A stretch of DNA of 56,402 nucleotides, from positions 1-56,402 of the forward strand of contig CAKTHW010000002.1 of the NCBI GenBank assembly GCA_934565425.1, read 5' to 3'. Positions 41,970 through 50,275 of this stretch are shown piece by piece (position 1 is the first letter of the stretch; each line of letters starts with the position of its first letter). Position numbers and translations under genes: made by a program. The notes under the pieces were generated by a model that saw only the letters and a program-made list of their open reading frames with translations, had not been told where the DNA came from and searched no databases. This stretch comes from an uncultured Oscillospiraceae bacterium (GTDB lineage: Bacteria; Bacillota; Clostridia; Oscillospirales; Oscillospiraceae).

Positions 41970-42035
41970 GACAAACAAATAGTTTATCGAACGATGTTGC
42001 AATATATCTTACAACTGTTCGATATATTTGTCAAC
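41970..42035. promoter_or_regulatory. azlC promoter and nested inverted-repeat operator
   Basis: The minus-strand promoter is TTGACA (42030-42035), 17 bp, TAAGAT (42007-42012). Two inverted repeats enclose it: TATCGAAC (41985-41992) with GTTCGATA (42017-42024), and GACAAA (41970-41975) with TTTGTC (42027-42032). On the plus strand TTGCAA (41997-42002), 17 bp, CGATAT (42020-42025) could drive the regulator. The XRE-cupin protein is the likely ligand-responsive binder. Confidence 0.6.
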
Positions 42036-42053
42036 CAGAAAAGGAGCAGACAG

Positions 42054-42614
42054 ATGGATTGGGATTTGGGACAGATCATCGCCATGAATTTGAAGCAGCT
42101 GCGGACGGAGCGCAACCTGACCTTAGGGCAGCTGGCCAAGGAGTCCGGGGTCAGCAAGGCCATCCTGTCCGACATGGAGAAGGGGGAGAGCAACCCCACC
42201 ATCAACACCATCATCAAGGTGTCAAAAGGGCTGAACGTGCCCTATTCCCGTCTCATGGAGGGAGTGGAGCCGGAGTCCACCCTGGTGCGGCGGCAGGAGA
42301 CGGTGATGCAGGCCAACGAGAACCATCACTATCGCATCTTCTGCTACTTCACCACCTCGCCCAAGCGCAACTTTGAGTTGTTCCGGGTGGAGCTGGATCC
42401 GAATTCCTCCAACGTCTCCATCGCCCATCCCCCCAAATCCCAGGAGTACCTGTACGTGCTGGAAGGGGAGCTGACCCTGGAGACCGAGACAGCATCCTAC
42501 ACCCTGCACCCAGGAGACTCCCTGGGCTTTGCCTCGTCAGTACCCCACACCTACCACAACCGGCAGACGGAGCAGGCCGTGTTTCTCTGCATCAATTACC
42601 ACCCCAACTTTTAA
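42054..42614 (+). CDS. XRE-family regulator with C-terminal cupin sensor domain
   Basis: A 186-residue protein. The HTH (about 8-62; LKQLRTERNLTLGQLAKESGVSKAILSDMEKGESNPTINTI) is joined to a cupin domain (about 105-180; PKSQEYLYVLEGELTLETE, then LHPGDSLGFASSVPHTYHN) with the conserved Gly/Pro/His turn pattern. Such proteins sense small metabolites and often control an adjacent amino-acid exporter; azlCD is divergent, which supports that here. The ATG at 42054 follows AAAGGAG. The MmcQ/YjbR gene is 17 bp downstream and cotranscribed. Confidence 0.9.
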   Translation: MDWDLGQIIAMNLKQLRTERNLTLGQLAKESGVSKAILSDMEKGESNPTINTIIKVSKGLNVPYSRLMEGVEPESTLVRRQETVMQANENHHYRIFCYFTTSPKRNFELFRVELDPNSSNVSIAHPPKSQEYLYVLEGELTLETETASYTLHPGDSLGFASSVPHTYHNRQTEQAVFLCINYHPNF

Positions 42615-42631
42615 GGAGAAAGGAGTCCTTT

Positions 42632-43018
42632 ATGCTGAACCGATACGCTTGGTTAGATACATTCCTCCGCGCCCACTCCGGCGTGACCTACGATTGGAAG
42701 GAGGAGTGGCAGTGGCACCGCTACCTGTTGGACGGCAAGCTGTTCGCCGCCCTCTGCCAGCCCGGCCCAGAGCATAAGGGCTACGACTGCCGCCCCCTGC
42801 TCACCGTGAAATGCGAGCCGGAGTTGGCCGTCGCCCTGCGCGCGGAGTACCCGGAGGACATCCTGCCTGGGTTCTACATGAACAAGACCCACTGGAACAC
42901 CATCTTCCTGGACGGGCACCTGTCCCAAGACCAGCTGGAACAGTTCTGCGACCGCTCCTATCAGCTGATCTTCCACAAGCTCACGAAAAAGCGCCAGCGG
43001 GAGCTGACGGAAGGATAA
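42632..43018 (+). CDS. MmcQ/YjbR-family protein
   Basis: A 128-residue protein of the MmcQ/YjbR family, which has a double-wing DNA-binding-like fold of unclear role. The core includes LLTVKCEPELAVALRAEYP and the GFYMNKTHWNTIFLDG segment near residue 82, typical of the family, and a DRSYQLIFHKLTKK helix follows. The ATG at 42632 follows AAAGGAG. It is probably cotranscribed with the XRE-cupin regulator. Confidence 0.88.
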   Translation: MLNRYAWLDTFLRAHSGVTYDWKEEWQWHRYLLDGKLFAALCQPGPEHKGYDCRPLLTVKCEPELAVALRAEYPEDILPGFYMNKTHWNTIFLDGHLSQDQLEQFCDRSYQLIFHKLTKKRQRELTEG

Positions 43019-43026
43019 CGAGAGCA

Positions 43027-43058
43027 AAAGAGCACCCAGCCAATGGCTGGGTGCTTTG
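43027..43058. terminator. Bidirectional terminator between the MmcQ and LysR genes
   Basis: AGCACCCAGCCA (43031-43042) with TGGCTGGGTGCT (43044-43055), flanked by A-rich and T-rich sequence. Confidence 0.85.
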
Positions 43059-43982
43059 TCATCGTTGGGACAGCTGTGCCAGGTCGGGGCAGTCCCGCAG
43101 GTCGGTGAGAAAATGTTCTAGCGCCGGGTTCTGGTTGTCTTTCAGCCAGGCGGCGATGATCTCCTCCTCCTCGCCGTCGCCAATCAGCGGCACGAACACC
43201 AGGTTGTCCGCATGATAGAGCTTGTCCGTGCAGTAGTCCGGCAGGATGGAGATGCCCTCCTCCGCCGCCACCATCATCAGGATGCTCTCCGTGTCCGAGG
43301 AGCGGAACAAAATGTTGGGCTTGTACCCGGCGGACTTGTACAGCTGCATGAAAAAGGCGTCGCCGTAGGAGTCGTCGGCGTCCGAGGGGGACATATATAA
43401 AATGTTCTCTCCCCGCAGCTCCTCTCGCCTTAACTGACGCCGTTGAGCGAAAGGATGCCCGGCATACAGCGCCACCACCAGCTTGGCCTTCTGCACCGTC
43501 AAAAAGTCGATGCCCTCCTGCTGTTTCAGGTTGGTGCTGTCCCAGGTGAAGATGATGTCGTACACATGATGGAGCAGCCCCGCCGCCAGCACATCGGTGG
43601 AGCAGCGATAAAAGGTGATGAGCACATTGGTGTTCCGCTGATGGAACCGCTGCATGAGCACCGACAGGTCGCTCCGCTCATACCCCCGCAGATACCCCAC
43701 TCGCAGGCTGCCGCTGAGCCCCACCGCCGCGTCATGGACCCGCCGAGCGGCCTGGCTCATCCGCTCCAAAATAGCCTTGGCCTCCATCAAGAACATCTTT
43801 CCCGCCGGTGTCAGCGTCACCGGTCGGGTGCTCCGGTCGAACAGGGCGCAGCCCAGGGAGGCTTCCAGCTGGCGGATCTGTTGGGTGATGGCGGTCTGGG
43901 AGATGTAGAATTGCTCTGCTGCCTTGGTGAAGCTGCGGGTCTCGGCGGCGGCGACGAAGTATTTCAGCTGGTTCTGGTTCAT
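43059..43982 (-). CDS. LysR-family transcriptional regulator
   Basis: A 307-residue regulator. The N-terminal winged HTH (NQNQLKYFVAAAETRSFTKAAEQFYISQTAITQQIRQLEASLGCALFDRS) is a textbook LysR match, and the substrate-binding domain runs from about 90 to 295. The ATG at 43982 follows AGGAGG. It is divergent from the sodium:neurotransmitter-symporter-type gene, the usual arrangement for a LysR activator and its target, so it likely senses an amino acid or related solute. Confidence 0.95.
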   Translation of the reverse strand: MNQNQLKYFVAAAETRSFTKAAEQFYISQTAITQQIRQLEASLGCALFDRSTRPVTLTPAGKMFLMEAKAILERMSQAARRVHDAAVGLSGSLRVGYLRGYERSDLSVLMQRFHQRNTNVLITFYRCSTDVLAAGLLHHVYDIIFTWDSTNLKQQEGIDFLTVQKAKLVVALYAGHPFAQRRQLRREELRGENILYMSPSDADDSYGDAFFMQLYKSAGYKPNILFRSSDTESILMMVAAEEGISILPDYCTDKLYHADNLVFVPLIGDGEEEEIIAAWLKDNQNPALEHFLTDLRDCPDLAQLSQR

Positions 43983-44154
43983 AAGGAGCCTCCTAGACTG
44001 GGGAAAGCATTGGAACGGGATTCTCTGTATAGTGTACCGTATCTTGGAAACTGTATCTGCGCCAAAAACAATGCTCCAAACGCTGTTTCACAGACAAATC
44101 GGGTGCTTTTTGCATAGTATAACTTTCTCTTATTTTATCATACCCAAATCCCCC

Positions 44155-44183
44155 TTGTAAAGCCTGTCTATCCACGGTAAAAT
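44155..44183 (+). promoter_or_regulatory. Promoter of the NSS transporter gene
   Basis: TTGTAA (44155-44160), 17 bp, TAAAAT (44178-44183), 34 bp before the start. Confidence 0.65.
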
Positions 44184-44216
44184 AAGAACATCTTGTGAGA
44201 AAGAGGAGAGAAAACC

Positions 44217-45575
44217 ATGAAACGAGAAAATTTCCGCTCCCGCCTGGGCTTCCTGCTGGTCAGTGCAGGCTGCGCCATCGGGATCGGCAACGTCTGGCGC
44301 TTCCCATACGTTGCCGGTCAGTACGGCGGCGGCTACTTTGTCCTGTTCTACCTGATCTGCCTGCTCATCATGGGCGTCCCTGTCCTGACCATGGAGCTGG
44401 CCGTCGGCCGTGCCAGCCGCCGCAGCGCCGTCCTGGGCTATAAGGCTCTGGAAAAGCCCGGCCAGAAGTGGCACATCCACGGCTGGTTCTGCCTGCTGGG
44501 CTGTTACTTACTCATGATGTACTACACCACCGTCACCGGCTGGATGGTGAGCTACTTCTTCAAGTTCCTCACCGGCACCTTCTCCAGCGGCATGGCTACC
44601 GATGCCGTCAGCGCCGTCTTCGGCAGCCTCCTGTCCTCCCCCGGCGAAATGGCTATCTGGACGGAAGTGGTGGTGCTGGCCGGCTTCATCGTGTGCAGCT
44701 TCGGCCTGCAAAATGGCCTGGAACGCATCACCAAGGGCATGATGCTGGCCCTGCTGGTGCTCATCGTCGTCCTGGCTGTCCACAGCCTTACCCTGTCCGG
44801 CGCCGCCGAGGGCATGAAGTTCTACCTGCTCCCCTCCATGGACAGCATCAAGGAGAACGGCCTGGGCAACGTCATCACCGCCGCCATGAATCAGGCATTC
44901 TTCACCTTGAGCCTGGGCATCGCTGCTATGGAGATCTTTGGTAGCTACATGGGCGACGAACACCGCCTGACCGGCGAATCCGTCCGCATCTGCGCCCTGG
45001 ATACCTTTGTCGCCCTCATGTCCGGCATGATCATCTTCCCCGCCTGCTTCTCCTTCAACGTGGAACCCAACCAGGGCCCGTCCCTCATCTTCGACACCCT
45101 GCCCAACGTGTTCGTCAACATGGCCGGCGGCCGCTTCTGGGGGACCCTGTTCTTCCTGTTCATGGTCTTTGCCAGCTTCTCCACCGTCCTGGCGGTGTTT
45201 GAGAACATTATGGCCATGTGCATCGACACCTTCGGTTGGAGCCGCAAAAAGGCCGCCATCGTCAACGGCATCGTCCTGGCCGTGGCCAGCCTGCCCTGCG
45301 TCCTGGGCTACAACCTGTGGAGCGACCTGACCCTCATCGGTGGCCGCGACGTGCTGGACAGCGAGGACTTCCTGGTCAGCAACCTGCTCCTGCCCATCGG
45401 CTCCCTCATCTTCCTGCTCTTCTGCGTCAGTAAGTGGGGTTGGGGCTTTGACAAGTACCTGGCCGAGGCCAACAAGGGCGAGAACGGCCCCAAGCTCCCC
45501 CGGTGGCTCAAGCCCTACTTCCAGTGGGTTCTGCCTATCCTCATCCTGGTCATCCTGATTCAGGGCCTGCTCTAA
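44217..45575 (+). CDS. Sodium-dependent amino acid transporter, NSS (SNF) family
   Basis: A 452-residue inner-membrane symporter, the length of MhsT-type bacterial members with eleven helices. The TM1 unwound region carrying sodium and substrate contacts is GCAIGIGNVWRFPYVAGQYGGG near residue 18. NQAFFTLSLGIAAMEIFGSYM (TM6) lies near 225 and FASFSTVLAVFENI (TM8) near 322. It probably imports a hydrophobic amino acid with sodium. The ATG at 44217 follows GAGGAG. Likely controlled by the divergent LysR gene. Confidence 0.93.
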   Translation: MKRENFRSRLGFLLVSAGCAIGIGNVWRFPYVAGQYGGGYFVLFYLICLLIMGVPVLTMELAVGRASRRSAVLGYKALEKPGQKWHIHGWFCLLGCYLLMMYYTTVTGWMVSYFFKFLTGTFSSGMATDAVSAVFGSLLSSPGEMAIWTEVVVLAGFIVCSFGLQNGLERITKGMMLALLVLIVVLAVHSLTLSGAAEGMKFYLLPSMDSIKENGLGNVITAAMNQAFFTLSLGIAAMEIFGSYMGDEHRLTGESVRICALDTFVALMSGMIIFPACFSFNVEPNQGPSLIFDTLPNVFVNMAGGRFWGTLFFLFMVFASFSTVLAVFENIMAMCIDTFGWSRKKAAIVNGIVLAVASLPCVLGYNLWSDLTLIGGRDVLDSEDFLVSNLLLPIGSLIFLLFCVSKWGWGFDKYLAEANKGENGPKLPRWLKPYFQWVLPILILVILIQGLL

Positions 45576-45586
45576 TCTATCCGAAT

Positions 45587-45622
45587 AAAAAATCACCTTG
45601 GAATCTTCCAAGGTGATTTTTT
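45587..45622. terminator. Bidirectional terminator between the NSS and nucleoside kinase genes
   Basis: TCACCTTGGAA (45593-45603) with TTCCAAGGTGA (45606-45616), with A and T runs on either side. It ends the long minus-strand cluster. Confidence 0.92.
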
Positions 45623-46555
45623 TCATCCCAAATCGGGTTTCCCGATAAATTCTCGAATCAAAGCGTCCGGCGCCACCAGAGACGGGTCAATGGGCACGAA
45701 CTGCGCGAACGCGTCGATCATCCGCGCCATCTCCCGCTGACGCACATTCTCCCTGGGCAGCGCCTGCCGCAGGATGGGGGCATACTGACGGAACACACAC
45801 ACCTCGTAGGGGAGGGCGGTGTCCAAAATCAGATTGGCACGGTACTTGTACGGAGAGATGTACAGCTTCTCCCCCCGCCGCACGTTGGCCCACAGGGCGA
45901 AGGTGGTGGTCACGTCGCTGCCCCGGAAGTTCATGTCCCGGACGCTCCGACGGGTGAGTCGAATCCAGGTGCCTTTGAACACCGTCTCCGACCCGTCCAC
46001 AATGTTGGAGCGAGCGGACAGGTAGATTTTGAACGCCTCCGGGTGCTTACCACCCAGGTCGTCATTGAGGGCGTGGATGCCCTCAAACACCACAACTTCA
46101 TCCTTCCCCAGCCGGATGGCCTCACACCGGCTGGTGTCCCGCAGATTCCGGGCGAAGTCGTAGTAGGGCACGCAGATTTCCTCCCCCCGGTTCAGGGCGT
46201 CGAAGTGCTCGTTGAGCAAATCCATGTCCATGCAGAGTGGGGATTCCAGGTCATACAGCCCGTCGGACGTCCGTGGGGTGTACTCCGGAGAGATGGGGCG
46301 GAAATAGTTGTCCATAGAGATGGTGTGGGTGCGGATGCCCCGGCGGTTCAGCTCCTGATCGATCTTCAGCGCCGACGTGGTCTTCCCCGACCCAGAGGGG
46401 CCGGAGAGCAGGACGATGGGGCTTTGCCGCAGGTTGTTGGCGATCTTATCTGCCGCCGCGCAGATTTTTTCCTGAAACGCAGCGTCCGCCTCCGCCAGAA
46501 ATTCCTCCGGCGCACGGGCTGCCATGCGGTTGATGTCACTGAGTTGATATGCCAT
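45623..46555 (-). CDS. Uridine-kinase-like nucleoside kinase
   Basis: A 310-residue P-loop kinase of the uridine kinase/phosphoribulokinase group. Walker A GPSGSGKTT is near residue 51. ISMDNYFRP (the substrate-binding Asp-Asn-Tyr) is near 82, followed by YDLESPLCMDMDLLNEHFDAL and VVVFEGIHALN, all typical. The N-terminal 40 residues and the C-terminus after 250 are additions to the core, seen in Firmicutes homologues. The ATG at 46555 follows GGAAGGAAGG. Last gene of the recJ-rel cluster, 21 bp after hemZ. Confidence 0.85.
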   Translation of the reverse strand: MAYQLSDINRMAARAPEEFLAEADAAFQEKICAAADKIANNLRQSPIVLLSGPSGSGKTTSALKIDQELNRRGIRTHTISMDNYFRPISPEYTPRTSDGLYDLESPLCMDMDLLNEHFDALNRGEEICVPYYDFARNLRDTSRCEAIRLGKDEVVVFEGIHALNDDLGGKHPEAFKIYLSARSNIVDGSETVFKGTWIRLTRRSVRDMNFRGSDVTTTFALWANVRRGEKLYISPYKYRANLILDTALPYEVCVFRQYAPILRQALPRENVRQREMARMIDAFAQFVPIDPSLVAPDALIREFIGKPDLG

Positions 46556-46576
46556 AGGCCGACCTTCCTTCCTCCG

Positions 46577-48088
46577 TCAGGTTGTCTCCTCCGCCCGCTG
46601 CCGCAAGGCCAGATGGAAGGGCACCAGCTCCGCCTTGTTCTGGCACACCTGCTCCACCCGTTCCAGGTAGACGTGGGGATACTTGGGGTTGGTGATGCGG
46701 ACGATCTTGCCCGTCGCCGGGTCGGTGAGCTTGGTGGAACCGCCGCCGCCCAGAGCCAGGATGGTGTGCAGCTCCTCCATGATGCAGATGTTGTAGATGC
46801 CCTCGCACCCAGGCTTGCACCAGCCAATGTTCTCCAACGAGCCGGACATATACTTCTGCCGGTACAGGTAGTAGGGCAGATACCCTGCCTCCCGCAGCCG
46901 CCGCCAGGCGTACTCCAGCATCCCAGCTGTCTCCGCTCCAGAGGGCAGTCCCTGCCGCTCCATGGCCAGCCGGGAGCCTTTTTTCAGCGCCAGTGTATGC
47001 ACCGTGATGTTCTCCGGCGCCAATTCCAGCACCTGCTCCAACGTGCGCTGAAACCCCTCCAAGCTGTCCTTAGGCAGCCCGGCGATCAGGTCCATGTTCA
47101 CCATGGGGATGCCAGACTGCCGGACGATGGCGTAGGCGTCCAAAATATCCGCCGCCGTGTGGCTCCGTCCCATGGCCTCCAGCACCGTGTCCTCCATGGA
47201 CTGAGGGTTCACGGACACCCGGTCCACTTTGTGCGCCATCAGCACCGCCATTTTGTCCGCCGTGATGGTGTCCGGCCGCCCGGCCTCCACCGTGTATTCC
47301 GTCAGCCGGGACAGGTCAAAGCACGTTTCCACCTGGGTCAGCAGCCGTTCCAACTGGGGTGCGGTCAAGGTGGTGGGGGTGCCGCCGCCGATGTAGATGG
47401 TGCGGATGTACAGCCCCGCCTGCCGGAGATACTCCGCGCTGGCCGCCATCTCCTGACACAACCCATCCAGATACGGCTCCACCAGCTTCAGCGCCTTCTG
47501 CACGTCAGCGGAGACGAAGCTGCAATAGGCGCAGCGGGTGGGGCAGAAGGGGATACCGATGTAGAGGGAAATTTCATCCGGTTTCAGGCTCCGCTTCACC
47601 GCCAACCCCGCCTGAGCGGCATCCAGCGCCAGCTCCGTCCGGGACTGGGAGACGAAATAGGTGTCCCAGAATAGGGTATGCACTTCCTCCAAACTCATGC
47701 CAGCTTCCAGCGCACGGGACGCCAGCTTCGCCGGCCGGATGCCAGTCAGCATCCCCCAGGGCAACAACTTCCCGGTCAGCTGGACGGTGGCCTTGTAGAA
47801 GGACTGCTTGATGAGCCGCTGCAGCACCCGGTCGTTGACCAGCCCGCCGGTCAGCTCGGTCACCGGACACCAGGAAAAGGCGGTGGACGTCCGACCCTGG
47901 TACTGGATGCAGGCGGAGGCGGAGACATTCTCCTGCCCCTCTTGGGGCATCTGCAATGTAGACCAGGCGGCGTCATCGTCAGCGCTGGGGTCCGTGTCCG
48001 GGTACTCCGGGCGCTGGTCAGGGAAGAGGGTGAGCAGGCTCTGTTCGACAGCGTAGCGGTAATCGTGGCCGAAAAGATAGAGTTTCAT
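46577..48088 (-). CDS. hemZ: HemZ, radical SAM coproporphyrinogen-III-dehydrogenase-like
   Basis: A 503-residue radical SAM enzyme related to oxygen-independent HemN. The cluster motif CPTRCAYC (C-x3-C-x2-C) is near residue 182, and GGGTPTTL near 225 and SVNPQSM near 285 are typical. HemZ has an extended N-terminal domain (about 1-165) compared with HemN, and the proteins need not act in haem synthesis. The ATG at 48088 follows AGGAG. It occupies its usual place after dtd and an MBL hydrolase in the recJ-rel cluster. Confidence 0.93.
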   Translation of the reverse strand: MKLYLFGHDYRYAVEQSLLTLFPDQRPEYPDTDPSADDDAAWSTLQMPQEGQENVSASACIQYQGRTSTAFSWCPVTELTGGLVNDRVLQRLIKQSFYKATVQLTGKLLPWGMLTGIRPAKLASRALEAGMSLEEVHTLFWDTYFVSQSRTELALDAAQAGLAVKRSLKPDEISLYIGIPFCPTRCAYCSFVSADVQKALKLVEPYLDGLCQEMAASAEYLRQAGLYIRTIYIGGGTPTTLTAPQLERLLTQVETCFDLSRLTEYTVEAGRPDTITADKMAVLMAHKVDRVSVNPQSMEDTVLEAMGRSHTAADILDAYAIVRQSGIPMVNMDLIAGLPKDSLEGFQRTLEQVLELAPENITVHTLALKKGSRLAMERQGLPSGAETAGMLEYAWRRLREAGYLPYYLYRQKYMSGSLENIGWCKPGCEGIYNICIMEELHTILALGGGGSTKLTDPATGKIVRITNPKYPHVYLERVEQVCQNKAELVPFHLALRQRAEETT

Positions 48089-48169
48089 GGGCGTGGTTCT
48101 CCTGTGGATGAAATGAGAGAAACAGTCGCTGTACCCGGCGTGGGGGACAGCGACTGTCGGGTGTGATGT

Positions 48170-48805
48170 TTACTTCCGGCCGAACTTCTCCATGGCGTAG
48201 CGCATGAAGGGGTTGCTCTTGCGCTCGAAGTCCAGGGTGGTGCTCCGGTCGTGGCCGGGATAGACGTTGTAGTCGCCGTCGATGACCGCCAGGCAGCACA
48301 GGGACACCATCATATCCTTGGGGCTGCTGCCGGGGAAATCGGTACGGCCGCAGCTGCCGCAGAACAGGGTGTCGCCGGTGAACAGGTTGTCGCCGATGGC
48401 CAGGGTGACGCTGCCGGGGGTGTGACCGGGGGTGTGGAGGACGATGATGGTCTCCACGCCCATCTCCAGCGTCTCGCCGTCCTTGTAGAAGCGGATCTGA
48501 TCTTTAAAAGCGCTCAGGTCAGACTTGCCAAAGCCGGTGTCAGGGCCGGGATAGTCCAGCTGGTGGACGTAGATGGGGATGTTCCGGTTCAGATTGGGCA
48601 CCAGGCCGTCCAGACCGCTGGTGTGATCCCAGTGGCCGTGGGTCAGCAAGATCTTTTCAAAGTCGTAGCCGCTCTCCTTGGCGAACTGAGCGATGCGCTC
48701 GCCCTGATCGCCGGGATCGATGATGATGCCCTTTTTGGTCGTCTCATCGGCCACCAGATAGCAGTTGGTCGCCACCGGGCCCACAGTAAAGGATTTGATA
48801 AACAT
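48170..48805 (-). CDS. Glyoxalase-II-like metallo-beta-lactamase-fold hydrolase
   Basis: A 211-residue MBL-fold hydrolase. The metal motif THGHWDHTSG is near residue 54, then HTPGHTPGSV near 123, GDTLFCGSCGRTDFPG near 145 and YPGHDRSTT near 190, all present and in the expected order. Proteins of this class cleave thioesters or act on small metabolites and sit in this cluster across Clostridia. The ATG at 48805 follows GGAGGA. Confidence 0.92.
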   Translation of the reverse strand: MFIKSFTVGPVATNCYLVADETTKKGIIIDPGDQGERIAQFAKESGYDFEKILLTHGHWDHTSGLDGLVPNLNRNIPIYVHQLDYPGPDTGFGKSDLSAFKDQIRFYKDGETLEMGVETIIVLHTPGHTPGSVTLAIGDNLFTGDTLFCGSCGRTDFPGSSPKDMMVSLCCLAVIDGDYNVYPGHDRSTTLDFERKSNPFMRYAMEKFGRK

Positions 48806-48868
48806 AGGGTTTGGGTCCTCCATTCTTTCTTGTTGACTGGTATCGGTTCCGCCGTTGCTGGCGGGTAT

Positions 48869-49312
48869 TTATAGGGTATCCGTGTCAAAGAGCAGGGTCA
48901 CCGGCCCGTCGTTGACGGAGGCCACCTGCATATCCGCCCCAAACTCCCCATGCTCCACCTGGAACCCACGGCTCCGGCAGACGTCCAGGAATTCCTCGTA
49001 CAGCGGGATGGCCACGTCCGGCTTGGCCGCCTTGGAGAAGCCGGGACGGCGGGATTTCAGGTCGGCGTAGAGGGTGAACTGGCTGATGACCAGCAGAGCG
49101 CCGCCCACCGCCTCCAGATTCAAGTTCATTTTCCCGTTTTCATCGGAAAATACCCGCAGATTGCAAATTTTATCCGCCAGCCGAGTGACCTGAGCGGAGG
49201 TATCCTCCGGCCCGATGCCCAGCAGCACCAGATAACCGGTACCGATCTGACCATTGACCTTCCCGTCGATGGTGACGGAGGCGGAGGAGACACGGGTGAC
49301 AACAGCACGCAT
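48869..49312 (-). CDS. dtd: D-aminoacyl-tRNA deacylase
   Basis: A 147-residue proofreading enzyme that removes D-amino acids (and glycine) from tRNA. The two signature motifs are present: SQFTLYAD near residue 77 and NDGPVT near 136, the latter carrying the cis-Pro that excludes L-residues. The ATG at 49312 follows AAAGGA. In Firmicutes it sits next to rel, but here yitT intervenes. Confidence 0.96.
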   Translation of the reverse strand: MRAVVTRVSSASVTIDGKVNGQIGTGYLVLLGIGPEDTSAQVTRLADKICNLRVFSDENGKMNLNLEAVGGALLVISQFTLYADLKSRRPGFSKAAKPDVAIPLYEEFLDVCRSRGFQVEHGEFGADMQVASVNDGPVTLLFDTDTL

Positions 49313-49340
49313 GAGGGGACACGTCCTTTCTCGTTAGGGG

Positions 49341-50228
49341 TTAGGTAGTTTCGTCGCCAGCCTCCGCCGGTTGGGGCGGCAGCTGCTTGATGTGGTTGCC
49401 GATGATCTCGCCCACGTCGGAGACGGTCACAAAGGCGGACTGGTCGGCGTTGCGGATGATGCGCCGCATGGCGGGCAGCTCCAGACGGGTGATGACGCAG
49501 TACAACACCGCCTTGTCGCCGCTGATGAGGCCGGTGCCCTCCAAAATGGTGCAGGTGCGGCCCAGCTGCTGGAAGATGGTGTCCGCCATGGCAGTGCCGT
49601 CCTGGGTGATGATCATCACCGACTTGGCCTCTTCCATGCCGTTTTCCACCATGTCGATGACCTTAAAGGTGATAAAGTAGGTCAGCAGGGAGTACAGGGC
49701 GCGATCCCAGCCAAAGAGCAGGCCGGCGGCAGCGTAGATGACGATGTTGATGGAGAAGACGATCTGGCCGACGGAGAAGTTGGTCTTGCGGCTGATGAGC
49801 AGCGCCACCGTCTCCGTCCCATCCAGACAGCCGCCTCCCCGGAGCACCAGCCCCACGCCAGCCCCCAGCAGCACCCCGCCGAACACCACCGCCAGGAGCG
49901 GTTCCGAGGTGGCCGGTTTCAGCCCGGCGAAGACGGAGAGGAGGACAGAGAAGAGGGTCATGGAGTAACCGGCGCTGACGAGGAAGCGCAGGCCCATATT
50001 CTTGGTGCCGATGATGAGGAAGGGGATGTTCAGCACAAAGGTGAGCACACCCAGTGCGATGGGAGTCAGCTGGCTGACGATCATGCTGACACCCACGATG
50101 CCCCCGTCCAAAATGGTGGCGGGGACCAAAAACTCTTCCAGGGCAAAGGCAGCCAACGCAGCACCTGCGGTCAGGAAGACAAAGCTGGCCAAAAACTGCC
50201 GGAAGGTGGAAAATTTCGTGTTGTTCAT
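49341..50228 (-). CDS. YitT-family membrane protein (DUF161 + DUF2179)
   Basis: A 295-residue protein. The N-terminal membrane half (about 12-205) contains five hydrophobic helices and the family's GGIVGVSMI and RGGGCLDGTE motifs; the C-terminal cytosolic DUF2179 domain (about 215-285) includes the VMIITQDG strand and a YCVITRLELPAMRRII stretch. The function of the family is unknown. The ATG at 50228 follows GAGAGGA. It is inserted between rel and dtd, an uncommon position in my recollection. Confidence 0.9.
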   Translation of the reverse strand: MNNTKFSTFRQFLASFVFLTAGAALAAFALEEFLVPATILDGGIVGVSMIVSQLTPIALGVLTFVLNIPFLIIGTKNMGLRFLVSAGYSMTLFSVLLSVFAGLKPATSEPLLAVVFGGVLLGAGVGLVLRGGGCLDGTETVALLISRKTNFSVGQIVFSINIVIYAAAGLLFGWDRALYSLLTYFITFKVIDMVENGMEEAKSVMIITQDGTAMADTIFQQLGRTCTILEGTGLISGDKAVLYCVITRLELPAMRRIIRNADQSAFVTVSDVGEIIGNHIKQLPPQPAEAGDETT

Positions 50229-50275
50229 GATAACATTCCTCTCGTATCGAAACTTGTTGCGGGAGGGACAGGGGA

